Source: Citrobacter arsenatis
Lineage (GTDB): Bacteria; Pseudomonadota; Gammaproteobacteria; Enterobacterales; Enterobacteriaceae
Direction: 5' to 3'
Length of the DNA stretch: 64,000 nucleotides
NCBI RefSeq assembly: GCF_004353845.1
Contig: NZ_CP037864.1
Span: forward strand, 1,116,001 to 1,180,000
Part shown: positions 16,785 through 24,873 of the stretch, piece after piece
Numbering within the stretch: the first letter of the stretch is position 1
Layout of the letters: each line of letters begins with the position of its first letter
Program-made: the position numbers and the translations under genes
The notes under the pieces: generated by a model
The model's database searches: none
Told to the model about the DNA's origin: nothing
The model's input: only the letters and a program-made list of their open reading frames with translations

Positions 16785-17021
16785 ATGTTTACGCGAAAGT
16801 TAGCGATCGCCAGCGAATGGATAAGGTTGTCTGATATTCCGGACAGTGTGTTCATTTCATTTCGCGGCGTTCTCGAGATAGCTGAAAGCACAGGTGTGCC
16901 GGATGCCAGTACACCTGTGTTACGCTTAGAAAATGAAATGGCACCGATCACCGTTGATTCGTTGTCCTGGGTGCGAGTACCTGTCGATAACCAGGGAGAC
17001 GTTACTGTCTATATTCTCTGA
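16785..17021 (+). CDS. Small hypothetical protein (78 aa)
   Basis: A 78-residue frame with AAGGA 6 nt before the ATG at 16785. The product (opening MFTRKLAIASEWIRLSD) has no signal peptide, transmembrane segment or motif I recognise. The good ribosome-binding site and a base composition richer in GC than the flanks argue for a real gene; the lack of any recognised family keeps it uncertain. It sits between the DUF2913-like gene and the chemoreceptor gene on the same strand. Confidence 0.5.
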   Translation: MFTRKLAIASEWIRLSDIPDSVFISFRGVLEIAESTGVPDASTPVLRLENEMAPITVDSLSWVRVPVDNQGDVTVYIL

Positions 17022-17337
17022 ACTCTGGCAATTATTTTCTCGTCGTATTTAAGTCACCTGCTATGCTCTGAGTTACTCTCAATGGCTCGTAGACTTTCAA
17101 TTTACATGCCATTTTTAAACCCATTAACAATATTAATGTAGATGGGTGCTGGCTTTATTTATCACAACACGAGATATGCGCTGCTAGCCGCAGTGTGTAT
17201 ACTCGCGCACTTATTTATTGCGAAAAAAACCAGTGGTAATACGTTCTTATAATTAACCATTATACAGGTTAAGGTATTTCTCGGTATGTCGATAACAATT
17301 AAGTCGGAGATGATTTTATTGTTATGGAGATGTGTAA
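17022..17337 (+). promoter_or_regulatory. Upstream region of the chemoreceptor with a sigma-28-like promoter
   Basis: This 316-bp gap holds no gene. TAAGGTAT at 17270-17277 and GTCGATAA at 17288-17295 match the flagellar sigma-28 consensus (TAAAGTTT, GCCGATAA) at 6 of 8 and 7 of 8 positions, with a 10-bp spacer instead of 11. It lies about 40 nt before the chemoreceptor ATG, the expected place for a FliA-dependent promoter. Confidence 0.5.
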
Positions 17338-18897
17338 ATGTTAAAGAATATGAGGATTAAAACCAGTCTGTTATTATTGCTGTTGTTATTTACTTTTATG
17401 CAGTTTTTTTCTAATGGATTTGAACTCGTCGATCTCAAAGAAAATCAAAAAAGTACACTTTTACTGCACAATGTCATAAAAGAGCAGGATGCATTACATC
17501 AGGTTGCTGAGGCTATTTATAAAATAAGGGGAGTGCTTGATAACATTCAGTTGAATAATACGTCTGATACCCAACAAACATTGATTCAGGTGCAAGAGGA
17601 GATTGGTAAAGCCAGAAAACAGTTCAATATTTTCTGGGACATACCGGGTTTGACTGCTGATGATCCGCAGATTGGTAGAGCTATCAGGGCAGCCTTTGAG
17701 CAACAAATGAATGCGGCACAAAAGCATGTTGAAAAATTAAATGAGATGGTTTCAAGCGGCAGTATTGTGCATACACAAGCAAACGTCGACCCCGAGTTGA
17801 TTGCTTTGCGCAAAAATTTTGATAGTCAGGTGGAGAATTATTACAAATCAACACTGCTAACCGGTGAAAAGATCGTAGAACAGACCCACGTTCAGTTTAA
17901 TACATCAATAGTAAAAGTATCCGTGATCCTGGTGGCAACGGTGCTTATCTTTTTTATCTGTAATATCTGGATGAACCGGACAATCATTCGACCATTAAAT
18001 ACCGTGTCTGAGCATTTTTCACGGATCGGTAAAGGCGATCTGAGTCATCCGGTTGAGGTATCGGGCAATAATGAAATAGGTCTGTTGTGTTTGAATTTAC
18101 AAAATATGCAGATCGGTCTGCGTGAGACGGTGAGTACGATTCGCGATGGCGTGGAATCGATTAATACCGGTATGCAGGAAATTGCCTCGGGTAATTCAGA
18201 CTTATCGACCAGAACGGAGCAGCAGGCGGCGGCGGTGGTGGAAACTGCGGCCAGCATGGAACAGATTTCGGTCACGACAAAAAATAACTCCGATAAGTCC
18301 CACCAGGCATCAGCCATGACCAGTGAAAGCACGGAAATGGCTCTGCGCGGCGAGCGTTTAATGAGCGATATGGTCGAGAAAATTCACCTGATAAGCATCA
18401 ATGCGCAAAGCGTAAACGAAATATCACATGTTATTGATAGCATTGCGTTTCAGACCAATATCCTGGCGTTAAACGCCGCGGTAGAAGCAGCTCGTGCTGG
18501 TGAATCCGGGCGTGGGTTTGCCGTTGTGGCAAGTGAAGTCAGAACTCTTGCCCAGCGCAGCGCCGCCTCGGCGAAAGAGATCAGCGAGCTCGTTGCCAGG
18601 GCGGCAATTAGCGTCAAAGAAGGCGTAGAGATAGCGGAAAATAGTGGGGCCATGATGGCGGATCTCGCTAAGGCGATCCGTAACATCAATGTGCTAATGG
18701 AAGATATCTCCGGCGCTTCAGGAGAACAAAGTCGCGGCATTGAACAGATCCGGGTCGCGGTAACACAAATGGAGCAAGTGACTCAGCAAAACGCGTCGCT
18801 GGTTGAGGAGATAGCCGCCACGACAGGCAGTGTGGAAGAGCAGTCGGCCATGCTGTCCGAGGCAGTGGCAGTATTTAAGGTGGAAGAAAAATCGTAG
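17338..18897 (+). CDS. Methyl-accepting chemotaxis protein
   Basis: Inner-membrane chemoreceptor that controls CheA through its cytoplasmic tip. The 519-residue protein has TM1 at about residues 9-25, a periplasmic four-helix-bundle-type ligand domain of about 165 residues, TM2 at about 196-215, a HAMP domain, methylation helices, and the highly conserved tip around DSIAFQTNILALNAAVEAAR. It ends VFKVEEKS, so it lacks the C-terminal NWETF-type pentapeptide that tethers CheR and CheB on Tar and Tsr; like Trg and Tap it would rely on other receptors for efficient adaptation. The ligand is unknown. A sigma-28-like promoter lies upstream. Confidence 0.92.
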   Translation: MLKNMRIKTSLLLLLLLFTFMQFFSNGFELVDLKENQKSTLLLHNVIKEQDALHQVAEAIYKIRGVLDNIQLNNTSDTQQTLIQVQEEIGKARKQFNIFWDIPGLTADDPQIGRAIRAAFEQQMNAAQKHVEKLNEMVSSGSIVHTQANVDPELIALRKNFDSQVENYYKSTLLTGEKIVEQTHVQFNTSIVKVSVILVATVLIFFICNIWMNRTIIRPLNTVSEHFSRIGKGDLSHPVEVSGNNEIGLLCLNLQNMQIGLRETVSTIRDGVESINTGMQEIASGNSDLSTRTEQQAAAVVETAASMEQISVTTKNNSDKSHQASAMTSESTEMALRGERLMSDMVEKIHLISINAQSVNEISHVIDSIAFQTNILALNAAVEAARAGESGRGFAVVASEVRTLAQRSAASAKEISELVARAAISVKEGVEIAENSGAMMADLAKAIRNINVLMEDISGASGEQSRGIEQIRVAVTQMEQVTQQNASLVEEIAATTGSVEEQSAMLSEAVAVFKVEEKS

Positions 18898-18929
18898 CAC
18901 AGTATTCAGGGCGTTAACCCGGCGCAGCT

Positions 18930-18964
18930 CATCTCATCAGTGGGTTATTCCGCCTGATGAGATG
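18930..18964. terminator. Strong hairpin after the chemoreceptor gene
   Basis: CATCTCATCAG (18930-18940) and CTGATGAGATG (18954-18964) form a perfect 11-bp stem with a 13-nt loop, 33 nt after the chemoreceptor stop. No T-run follows, so it may protect the mRNA end or need Rho. Confidence 0.6.
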
Positions 18965-18998
18965 GCTGGTTGCCAAGAGACGGCGTTATCATTTAATT

Positions 18999-19017
18999 GA
19001 TAATAATTCTCATTATT
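18999..19017. promoter_or_regulatory. Fur box upstream of the AraC regulator
   Basis: GATAATAATTCTCATTATT matches the 19-bp Fur consensus GATAATGATAATCATTATC at about 15-16 positions. It lies some 75 bp before the AraC-type gene, implying iron repression of the regulator. Confidence 0.75.
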
Positions 19018-19093
19018 ATTGTTGTGTTGTGCAGGTAATGGTATGTTGTTCCAGTCATAACCCGTTAATCCCATTTTCTGTGCAGAAGACAGC

Positions 19094-20077
19094 ATGAACA
19101 ACACCACCGCCCTGAATGCGTCCAGACGCGTAGCCCGCACCTTCTCCGTCAGCGAGTTTATGGATTTTGGCGAGCGTTACGGGATTGATTACCGCTTCCC
19201 TCTGCTGGCGCAAAAGCCGGATTTGCTCTCCTGCAGCCCCGTTCTGCAAGGTGAGGTTGAGGAGATGACGCTCCCCTGCGGGATGTGTGTAACGCACTCT
19301 GATGTCCAGGTGTTGCAACCTTACGAAACCACCTCCCGTCACAGCAGTCCTCTCTATATGCTGGTGGTACTGGAAGGCTGCGTGATCCTGACGCTCAACG
19401 GGCAGGAGCATGTGGTGCGTTCCGGGATGGCATTTAGCTCACGTCTGAGCGAGCACCAGACGATGCGCGCCCGCCATCATGCCGACTGCAAACTGCGAAC
19501 CTTATCGCTTGGTCTGTATCCCGACGGCGCGTGGCGCACGGGGTTGCTCGAATCGTTGATGCGTGAGTGGGAAAGATGCCAGACACCAACGCTTATCTGG
19601 CAGGTGCCGGGATTTTTACTCAGCGGACTGCAGTACGCGCAGCAGAGCACGATTAGCCATGTTTCTCGCCAGTTGATGCTGGAAGGGTTGATATTGCAAC
19701 TGTTCGGCCATGGCCTTAGCGTATGTCAGGTTGAGAGCGGCAAGCGCCTTGCGGCCAGCGGTGAGCAGCAGCGGCTGGAGGTCGTTCGCCGTCTGTTGGA
19801 GCAGAACCCCGAAAATGACTACACCCTGAATGAACTGGCCCAACGCGCAGCGATGAGCCCCAGCAGCCTGCGTAGTAAGTTTCGCGCAGCCTATGGCTGT
19901 TCGGTATTCGACTACCTGCGCGATTGCCGTTTGGAACGTGCGCGCGGCTATCTACTGGAAGGATACAGCGTACAGCAGGCGGCCTGGATGTCGGGTTATC
20001 AGCACGCCACCAACTTTTCTACCGCTTTTCGTCGCCGTTACGGCTTTTCGCCGGGCGACTTGCTCAAACTTTGCTAA
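19094..20077 (+). CDS. AraC-family regulator of siderophore uptake (FoxR/PchR-like)
   Basis: Transcription factor of 327 residues with a C-terminal AraC double helix-turn-helix (about residues 225-327; LNELAQRAAMSPSSLRSKF and the second helix in YQHATNFSTAFRRRYGFSP). The N-terminal domain is of the PchR/FoxR type, which binds a ferric siderophore. It sits 139 bp upstream of the TonB-dependent receptor gene in the same direction and has its own Fur box, so the expected role is activation of that receptor when the cognate siderophore is present and iron is scarce. Confidence 0.85.
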   Translation: MNNTTALNASRRVARTFSVSEFMDFGERYGIDYRFPLLAQKPDLLSCSPVLQGEVEEMTLPCGMCVTHSDVQVLQPYETTSRHSSPLYMLVVLEGCVILTLNGQEHVVRSGMAFSSRLSEHQTMRARHHADCKLRTLSLGLYPDGAWRTGLLESLMREWERCQTPTLIWQVPGFLLSGLQYAQQSTISHVSRQLMLEGLILQLFGHGLSVCQVESGKRLAASGEQQRLEVVRRLLEQNPENDYTLNELAQRAAMSPSSLRSKFRAAYGCSVFDYLRDCRLERARGYLLEGYSVQQAAWMSGYQHATNFSTAFRRRYGFSPGDLLKLC

Positions 20078-20171
20078 TCCATATTTGCGTTTTACGCACG
20101 TGATTCCCTGACAATTTGGCACTGCGCATAGGCAACCTGGCATCCGGCATAGCTATCTCTGTCAGCAAAAA

Positions 20172-20190
20172 GGTAATAATTCTCACTTAC
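20172..20190. promoter_or_regulatory. Fur-box-like site upstream of the receptor
   Basis: GGTAATAATTCTCACTTAC keeps the left half of the Fur consensus and matches about 12 of 19 positions. It lies about 27 bp before the receptor start, consistent with direct iron repression as well as control through the AraC protein. Confidence 0.5.
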
Positions 20191-20216
20191 AATTAGACAT
20201 GCCTTTGGAGATATTC

Positions 20217-22307
20217 ATGTTCGCGAAGACTCGCTTGGCGCTGCTGGTAGGATGGGTTACCGGCAGCGTGGCCTTTCCTCTGCTGGCGCAGGAAACAACA
20301 AAAAACGATACGGTGGTTGTCACCTCGCAAATGCAGAGTGGGGCCACGAAGCTTGCCACGCCGGATATTGAAACCCCGCAATCGGTATCCATCATTACCC
20401 GCGAACAGTTTGAAGAGCAGGGCGCAACCAGCGTGCGTCAGGCCGTTAGCTATACGCCGGGGGTATACAGCAATCAGATTGGCGCCTCCAACCGCTTTGA
20501 CTACATTGTGCTGCGCGGCTTTTCTGACGGCAGCCTGGACAACGTCTATCTTGATGGCCTGAAGATGATGGGCGACACCAACTCTCACAGCTCGCTGGTG
20601 GTCGATCCGTGGTTCCTCGAAGATATCGAAGTGGTGCGCGGCCCGGCTTCCGTGCTGTATGGCCGTTCCTCTCCGGGCGGTATTGTGGCGCTGACCTCCC
20701 GTAAGCCGTCGTTTGATGCAGGCGGAGAAGTGAAGCTGTTTGCGGGAAATAATAACCAGCGCGGCGCGGCGTTTGACGTCACCGGGGCGCTGGATGACAA
20801 CGATCGCGTGGCGGCACGACTGAGCGGAATGACGCGCTACGCGGACTCTCAGTTTGGTCCCTTGAAGGAAGAACGTTACGCGCTGATGCCCAGCCTGACC
20901 TGGCGTATCACCGACCAGACGCGTCTGGATCTGATGGCCTATCTGCACCGTGATCCGGAAGGCGGTAGCCACTCTGGCCTGCCGTATGACGGCACTGTGG
21001 TTCCGCATTACGGACAAAAGATCTCCAACACCTTTTACGAAGGTGAGGATGACTACGACAAATACGATCGCCGTGAAAACATGGTGGGCTACAACATTGA
21101 GCACCTGTTTGATAGCGGCTGGTCGGTGCGGCAAAAGCTGCGCTATCTGCATACCGACGTTGAGCTAAATCAGGTGTATGCGGCGGGCTGGCTGAATGAA
21201 ACCGAGCTTAATCGCGGCTACTCCGGCTCCGATGAAAAAATGTCGGCGATTACGCTGGATAACCAGCTCGACGGCAGCTTTGATACCTGGCAGGTCAACC
21301 ACCGTCTGCTGGTGGGGATCGACTATCAGGATCGCAGCAACAATACCACCGGTTACTACGGTGCGTTCCCGCCGATTGATGCCTTTAATCCGGTGTACGG
21401 CGCGAAGCCTGATTACATCGACATGTATGCGCGTGAGAAACACAAGCTGCGCCAGACCGGCTACTATTTGCAGGATCAGATGTCATGGGATCGCTGGCGT
21501 ATCACGCTCGGCGGTCGCTACGATCAGGTCAGCGTCTCTAACATTGATAAGATCAACGATACCCGTAGCGATCTGGATAAAAACAACTTCAGTACCCGCG
21601 CCGCGCTGCTCTATTTGTTCGATAACGGCTTTGCGCCGTACGTGAGTTATTCCACCGCCTTTACGCCAACCAGCTTTGCCGATGAGAACGGCAATCTGCT
21701 GGATCCGATGAAAGGCAAGCAGTGGGAAGCCGGACTGAAATATGAGCCAGAAGGACTCAATAGTCAGTTCAGCGCGTCGGTATTCCGTATCAATCAGACG
21801 AATATCGCCACCAAAGAAGAGCCGACCGATCCGTACCGCTCGATTGGGGAAATTGAATCTGAAGGGGTGGAACTGGAGGCAATTAGCCAACTGACGGATA
21901 GCTTCCGTTTGCAGGCGGCCTATACCTATACCGACATTCGCTATAAGAAAAGCAGCCCTGAAGAGCAGGGGAAGCGCGCGGTTTACGCGCCGCGTAACCA
22001 GGCCAGTACCTGGCTGAGCTACGATGTGAAAAGCGGTCCGCTGGAGGGCCTGACGTTGGGCTCAGGCGTACGTTATGTGAATGGTATTACCAGCGATCGC
22101 CTGAATACTCACACCCTGCCGTCCTACACGCTGGTGGATATGGCGATCGGCTACGACTTAACGAATATTGGCATTAAAGGGTTGAGCGCGCAGTTGAACG
22201 TCAATAACCTGGCCGACAAACGCTACGTGGCGGCCTGTAACTCGCTCTCATACTGCTACTTCGGCGCCGAGCGCAGCATTGTTGGCAGCGTATCCTGGAA
22301 GTTCTGA
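20217..22307 (+). CDS. foxA: TonB-dependent siderophore receptor, FoxA-like
   Basis: Outer-membrane receptor that takes up a ferric hydroxamate siderophore, probably ferrioxamine, with energy from TonB. The ATG at 20217 (GGAG 6 nt upstream) gives 696 residues with a signal peptide ending FPLLAQE. The plug domain (ETPQSVSIITREQFEEQG and VDPWFLEDIEVVRGPASVLYG) is followed by a 22-strand barrel ending in the terminal Phe of GSVSWKF. The AACNSLSYCYFGAERS segment near the end, with its two cysteines, closely resembles FoxA. An earlier in-frame ATG at 20199 lacks a ribosome-binding site. Substrate assignment is by resemblance only. Confidence 0.82.
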   Translation: MFAKTRLALLVGWVTGSVAFPLLAQETTKNDTVVVTSQMQSGATKLATPDIETPQSVSIITREQFEEQGATSVRQAVSYTPGVYSNQIGASNRFDYIVLRGFSDGSLDNVYLDGLKMMGDTNSHSSLVVDPWFLEDIEVVRGPASVLYGRSSPGGIVALTSRKPSFDAGGEVKLFAGNNNQRGAAFDVTGALDDNDRVAARLSGMTRYADSQFGPLKEERYALMPSLTWRITDQTRLDLMAYLHRDPEGGSHSGLPYDGTVVPHYGQKISNTFYEGEDDYDKYDRRENMVGYNIEHLFDSGWSVRQKLRYLHTDVELNQVYAAGWLNETELNRGYSGSDEKMSAITLDNQLDGSFDTWQVNHRLLVGIDYQDRSNNTTGYYGAFPPIDAFNPVYGAKPDYIDMYAREKHKLRQTGYYLQDQMSWDRWRITLGGRYDQVSVSNIDKINDTRSDLDKNNFSTRAALLYLFDNGFAPYVSYSTAFTPTSFADENGNLLDPMKGKQWEAGLKYEPEGLNSQFSASVFRINQTNIATKEEPTDPYRSIGEIESEGVELEAISQLTDSFRLQAAYTYTDIRYKKSSPEEQGKRAVYAPRNQASTWLSYDVKSGPLEGLTLGSGVRYVNGITSDRLNTHTLPSYTLVDMAIGYDLTNIGIKGLSAQLNVNNLADKRYVAACNSLSYCYFGAERSIVGSVSWKF

Positions 22308-22314
22308 TGCTTTA

Positions 22315-22899
22315 GCCGGATGCGGCGCTGGCGCCTTATCCGGCCTACGGCAGCGTGCAAACTGTAGGCCTGATAAGCGCAGCGCATCAGGCATAGTGAT
22401 TGCGGCTATTTTGTAAAACCGTTTTGCATATAAATCTGCGCGCTGGCACCTTATCCGGCCTGGGGCAGCGTGCAAACTGTAGGCCTGATAAGCGCAGCGC
22501 ATCAGGCATAGTGATTGCGGCTATTTTGTAAAACCGTTTTGCATATAAATCTGCGCGCTGGCACCTTATCCGGCCTGGGGCAGCGTGCAGATTGTAGGCC
22601 TGATAAGCGCAGCGCATCAGGCATAGTGATTGCGGCTATTTTATAAAACCGTTCTGCATACAAATCTGCGCACAGGCGGCTTATCTGGCCTGGGGCAGCG
22701 TGCAGATTGTAGGCCTGATAAGCGCAGCGCATCAGGCATTGTGATTGCGGCTATTTTGTAAAACCGTTCTGCATACAAATCTGCGCACTGGCACCTTATC
22801 CGGCCTACGGGAACGTGCAAACTGTAGGCCTGATAAGCGCAGCGCATCAGGCATAGTGATTGCGGCTATTTTGTAAAACCGTTTTGCATACAAATCTGC
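22315..22899. repeat. Five-copy 115-bp tandem array of REP element plus lipoprotein gene tail
   Basis: Units begin at 22325, 22440, 22555, 22670 and 22785, a period of exactly 115 bp, and are nearly identical. Each unit holds a REP-type inverted repeat (TTATCCGGCC and GGCCTGATAAGC...GCATCAGGC) and about 45 bp that equal the last 12-13 codons and stop of the adjacent minus-strand lipoprotein gene. Unit 5 contains the real gene end; the four other tails are isolated copies. A complete REP (22315-22345) stands at the left border. The overlapping minus-strand frames of 68-84 codons in the array are artefacts of the repeat. Confidence 0.95.
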
Positions 22900-23375
22900 G
22901 CGCTGGTTCTCAGAGTAAAGGCGATTTTGCCTGGGTACTGGCTGTAATAGTTATGCTCTTCTTCCAGCCCTTTCGCCTGCGCCAGACGTACCGTTTCCAG
23001 CGAGCAGGTACGGTAGATCAGGTCTTTATTCATATTGGTCTGCTTTTCACGCTGTTTATCTGCGGACAGCGCCAGCCAGCTTTCGGACAGCGAGTAATCG
23101 TAGACCACCCGATTTCCTTTCGCCTGCACGTTCTCAATGGTAATAAATTCGTCGATTTTCAGTCTTGGCTGCCCACGCATTTTTTTCTTATCTTCTGCGG
23201 CGGCGTATTGGGCAAGCGCATTAATATCCATGCCAGCTATTTTCTGCTTATAGGTATCGACATAGGCGGCTGGTTGCTGATAATGCTGCGCGTAAGCGTT
23301 TCTTAATTCTCCGTCGCTCATCGTACAACCTGCCAAAAACAGAGGTAATAGCAGTGCCAGTTTTATTTTAGTCAT
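22866..23375 (-). CDS. Hypothetical lipoprotein
   Basis: A 169-residue predicted lipoprotein of unknown function. The start at 23375 gives MTKIKLALLLPLFLAGC, a short signal with the lipobox LAGC; Ser and Asp follow the acylated Cys, so sorting to the outer membrane is possible. The rest is soluble and charged (for example AAEDKKKMRGQPRLK), with two further Cys. An upstream extension to 23486 is open but has no signal logic. The last codons, SAQICMQNGFTK, are repeated four more times in the tandem array beyond the stop. I do not recognise a family. Confidence 0.75.
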   Translation of the reverse strand: MTKIKLALLLPLFLAGCTMSDGELRNAYAQHYQQPAAYVDTYKQKIAGMDINALAQYAAAEDKKKMRGQPRLKIDEFITIENVQAKGNRVVYDYSLSESWLALSADKQREKQTNMNKDLIYRTCSLETVRLAQAKGLEEEHNYYSQYPGKIAFTLRTSAQICMQNGFTK

Positions 23376-23513
23376 GATGTTATCCCGTTCATTATAGTGG
23401 TCCCAGTCGCCCATAACAAAATAGAAAAAATGATTACGGGTGATATTAAAGGTTGTATAAACGGGGACGCGACGGCACAAGTTCAATAGTCTTAAAATGG
23501 CGTAATCGGCGGG

Positions 23514-23541
23514 AAACCCTGCCAGAATTGGCAGGGTTTTT
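23514..23541 (-). terminator. Terminator hairpin after yccM
   Basis: AAACCCTGCC (23514-23523) and GGCAGGGTTT (23530-23539) form a perfect 10-bp stem with a 6-nt loop, 20 nt beyond the yccM stop. It reads T-rich on both strands and could also shield the region from opposing transcription. Confidence 0.75.
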
Positions 23542-23559
23542 GAACGTGCTAATAAAGAA

Positions 23560-24654
23560 TTAATGGCCGATCATGTTTGCCTTCGGGATCAACTGAAAAT
23601 ACATGTGATCGGGGACCGGTGTATCCCAGACATTGGCATACATCGCATAACCCACGGCGGCAAACAGAATTCCCAGCACCAGTATTGTCATGGCAACCCC
23701 CGACAGCACCGTCTGTCGCCATAACGATTTGCCGTTGCTTTGTGTACCCGGCGGTGTCTGCAGGGAAAAGCTCAGCGTTGAGGCCACCGGACAGGACTCA
23801 ACGCAGGTCATGCAGCCAGTGCATTCCACGGTACGCACCTGAATCAGTCTGTCGACCGGGATATTCGACGGGCAGTTTTTCGCGCATTTTCCGCAGTCGA
23901 TGCAACTGTCGGCATTACGGCGGATTTTAAACGGCGAAAGCAGCGAGAACAGGCCAAGCAGCGCGCCATATGGGCACAGATAACGACACCAGGCGTTGCG
24001 AACCAACAAGCTCAGAATACTGATAACCACCACGAAGATGAGCGTGGCGGAACCAATATGGCGAAAGAAATCGAGCATCTTGACATCAATGATGATGCCA
24101 TAGGCAGAGGTCAGAAAATATTGGATACCCTGAGCGGGCATCGATAGGGCGATATACAAGAAGAAACTCAGCAGCAGATACTTCAGGCTGAGCAGCGGGA
24201 TATCCAGCCAGCGCGGTAGCGTGAAGTTGCGACCGAATAATTTTTTCCCCAGATTAGCGAGCAGTTCGGAAAGCGTACCCACCGGGCACAACCACGAACA
24301 GAAGGCTTTTTTTAACAACAGGCTGATCAGGATAAACGCAACTAACAGCAGCATGGAGGCGGCGTGGATGGGCGGAAGAAAACCGGTCTCCAGCGTATAG
24401 CGGATATTCATCAAGCCCGCGATGGGTAGCCATCCCTCAATACCGCCGGGCCGTGGCATATAGACGCTGGCGCCGGCGGTTTCGAAATAGCGGACCCAAT
24501 ACCAGAACGTCACACCAATATAAATATTGATAACCAGCAGGAGAAACTGGGTGGCTTTTCGCCAACTGCTGGCATTGCGCCAGTCATTCCACGGCAGTTT
24601 GCCTCCGGTCGTGCCTGGGCGGCGCTGCCAGCGCGTTCTCTTCTTCCCGTTCAT
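23560..24654 (-). CDS. yccM: Putative electron transport protein YccM (NapH/CcoG-like)
   Basis: Inner-membrane iron-sulfur protein of unknown electron donor. It has about five to six membrane spans, two CxxxCP motifs (CSWLCPVG and CRYLCPYG) and two 4Fe-4S clusters (SCIDCGKCAKNCP and ECTGCMTCVESCP), as in NapH-type quinol oxidases. The match to E. coli YccM covers the whole length. The ATG at 24654 (364 residues) aligns with the E. coli start; an ATG at 24690 is open but lacks a ribosome-binding site. The nearest Shine-Dalgarno-like GAGGGA is 12-14 nt upstream, rather far. Confidence 0.88.
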   Translation of the reverse strand: MNGKKRTRWQRRPGTTGGKLPWNDWRNASSWRKATQFLLLVINIYIGVTFWYWVRYFETAGASVYMPRPGGIEGWLPIAGLMNIRYTLETGFLPPIHAASMLLLVAFILISLLLKKAFCSWLCPVGTLSELLANLGKKLFGRNFTLPRWLDIPLLSLKYLLLSFFLYIALSMPAQGIQYFLTSAYGIIIDVKMLDFFRHIGSATLIFVVVISILSLLVRNAWCRYLCPYGALLGLFSLLSPFKIRRNADSCIDCGKCAKNCPSNIPVDRLIQVRTVECTGCMTCVESCPVASTLSFSLQTPPGTQSNGKSLWRQTVLSGVAMTILVLGILFAAVGYAMYANVWDTPVPDHMYFQLIPKANMIGH

Positions 24655-24829
24655 GATTTTATACTGTCCCTCATATTTCCCCTTCTGCATTCAGAAGGCG
24701 TCATCACCGGGATATGCTAGCGCTATTTAGATTTGGTGTATTTGATTTGCATCTTATTACGCGGCTGTTATTTTTATCACACCAAAATGCCTGAAAAATA
24801 ATAACAGCCCGATATTTATCAAAGGTCAG

Positions 24830-24855
24830 ATAAATACCCTGAACGGGGTATTTAT
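24830..24855. terminator. Hairpin after the diguanylate cyclase gene
   Basis: ATAAATACCC (24830-24839) and GGGTATTTAT (24846-24855) form a perfect 10-bp stem with a 6-nt loop, 19 nt beyond the stop of the cyclase gene on the minus strand. The T-run is weak. Confidence 0.6.
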
Positions 24856-24873
24856 TTCTCTGTAGGGGAATGG

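Noticed and set aside
20193..21152. 319-codon open frame opposite foxA
   Set aside because: Shadow frame in GC-rich coding DNA; foxA on the other strand matches a known family over its whole length.
22248..22847. Four overlapping minus-strand frames of 68-84 codons with similar sequences
   Set aside because: They are produced by the 115-bp tandem array, which is not divisible by three and repeats a gene tail plus a REP; none has a ribosome-binding site.
22315..22899. Possible CRISPR array
   Set aside because: The unit is 115 bp with no spacer variety, contains a REP and a gene tail, and there are no cas genes.
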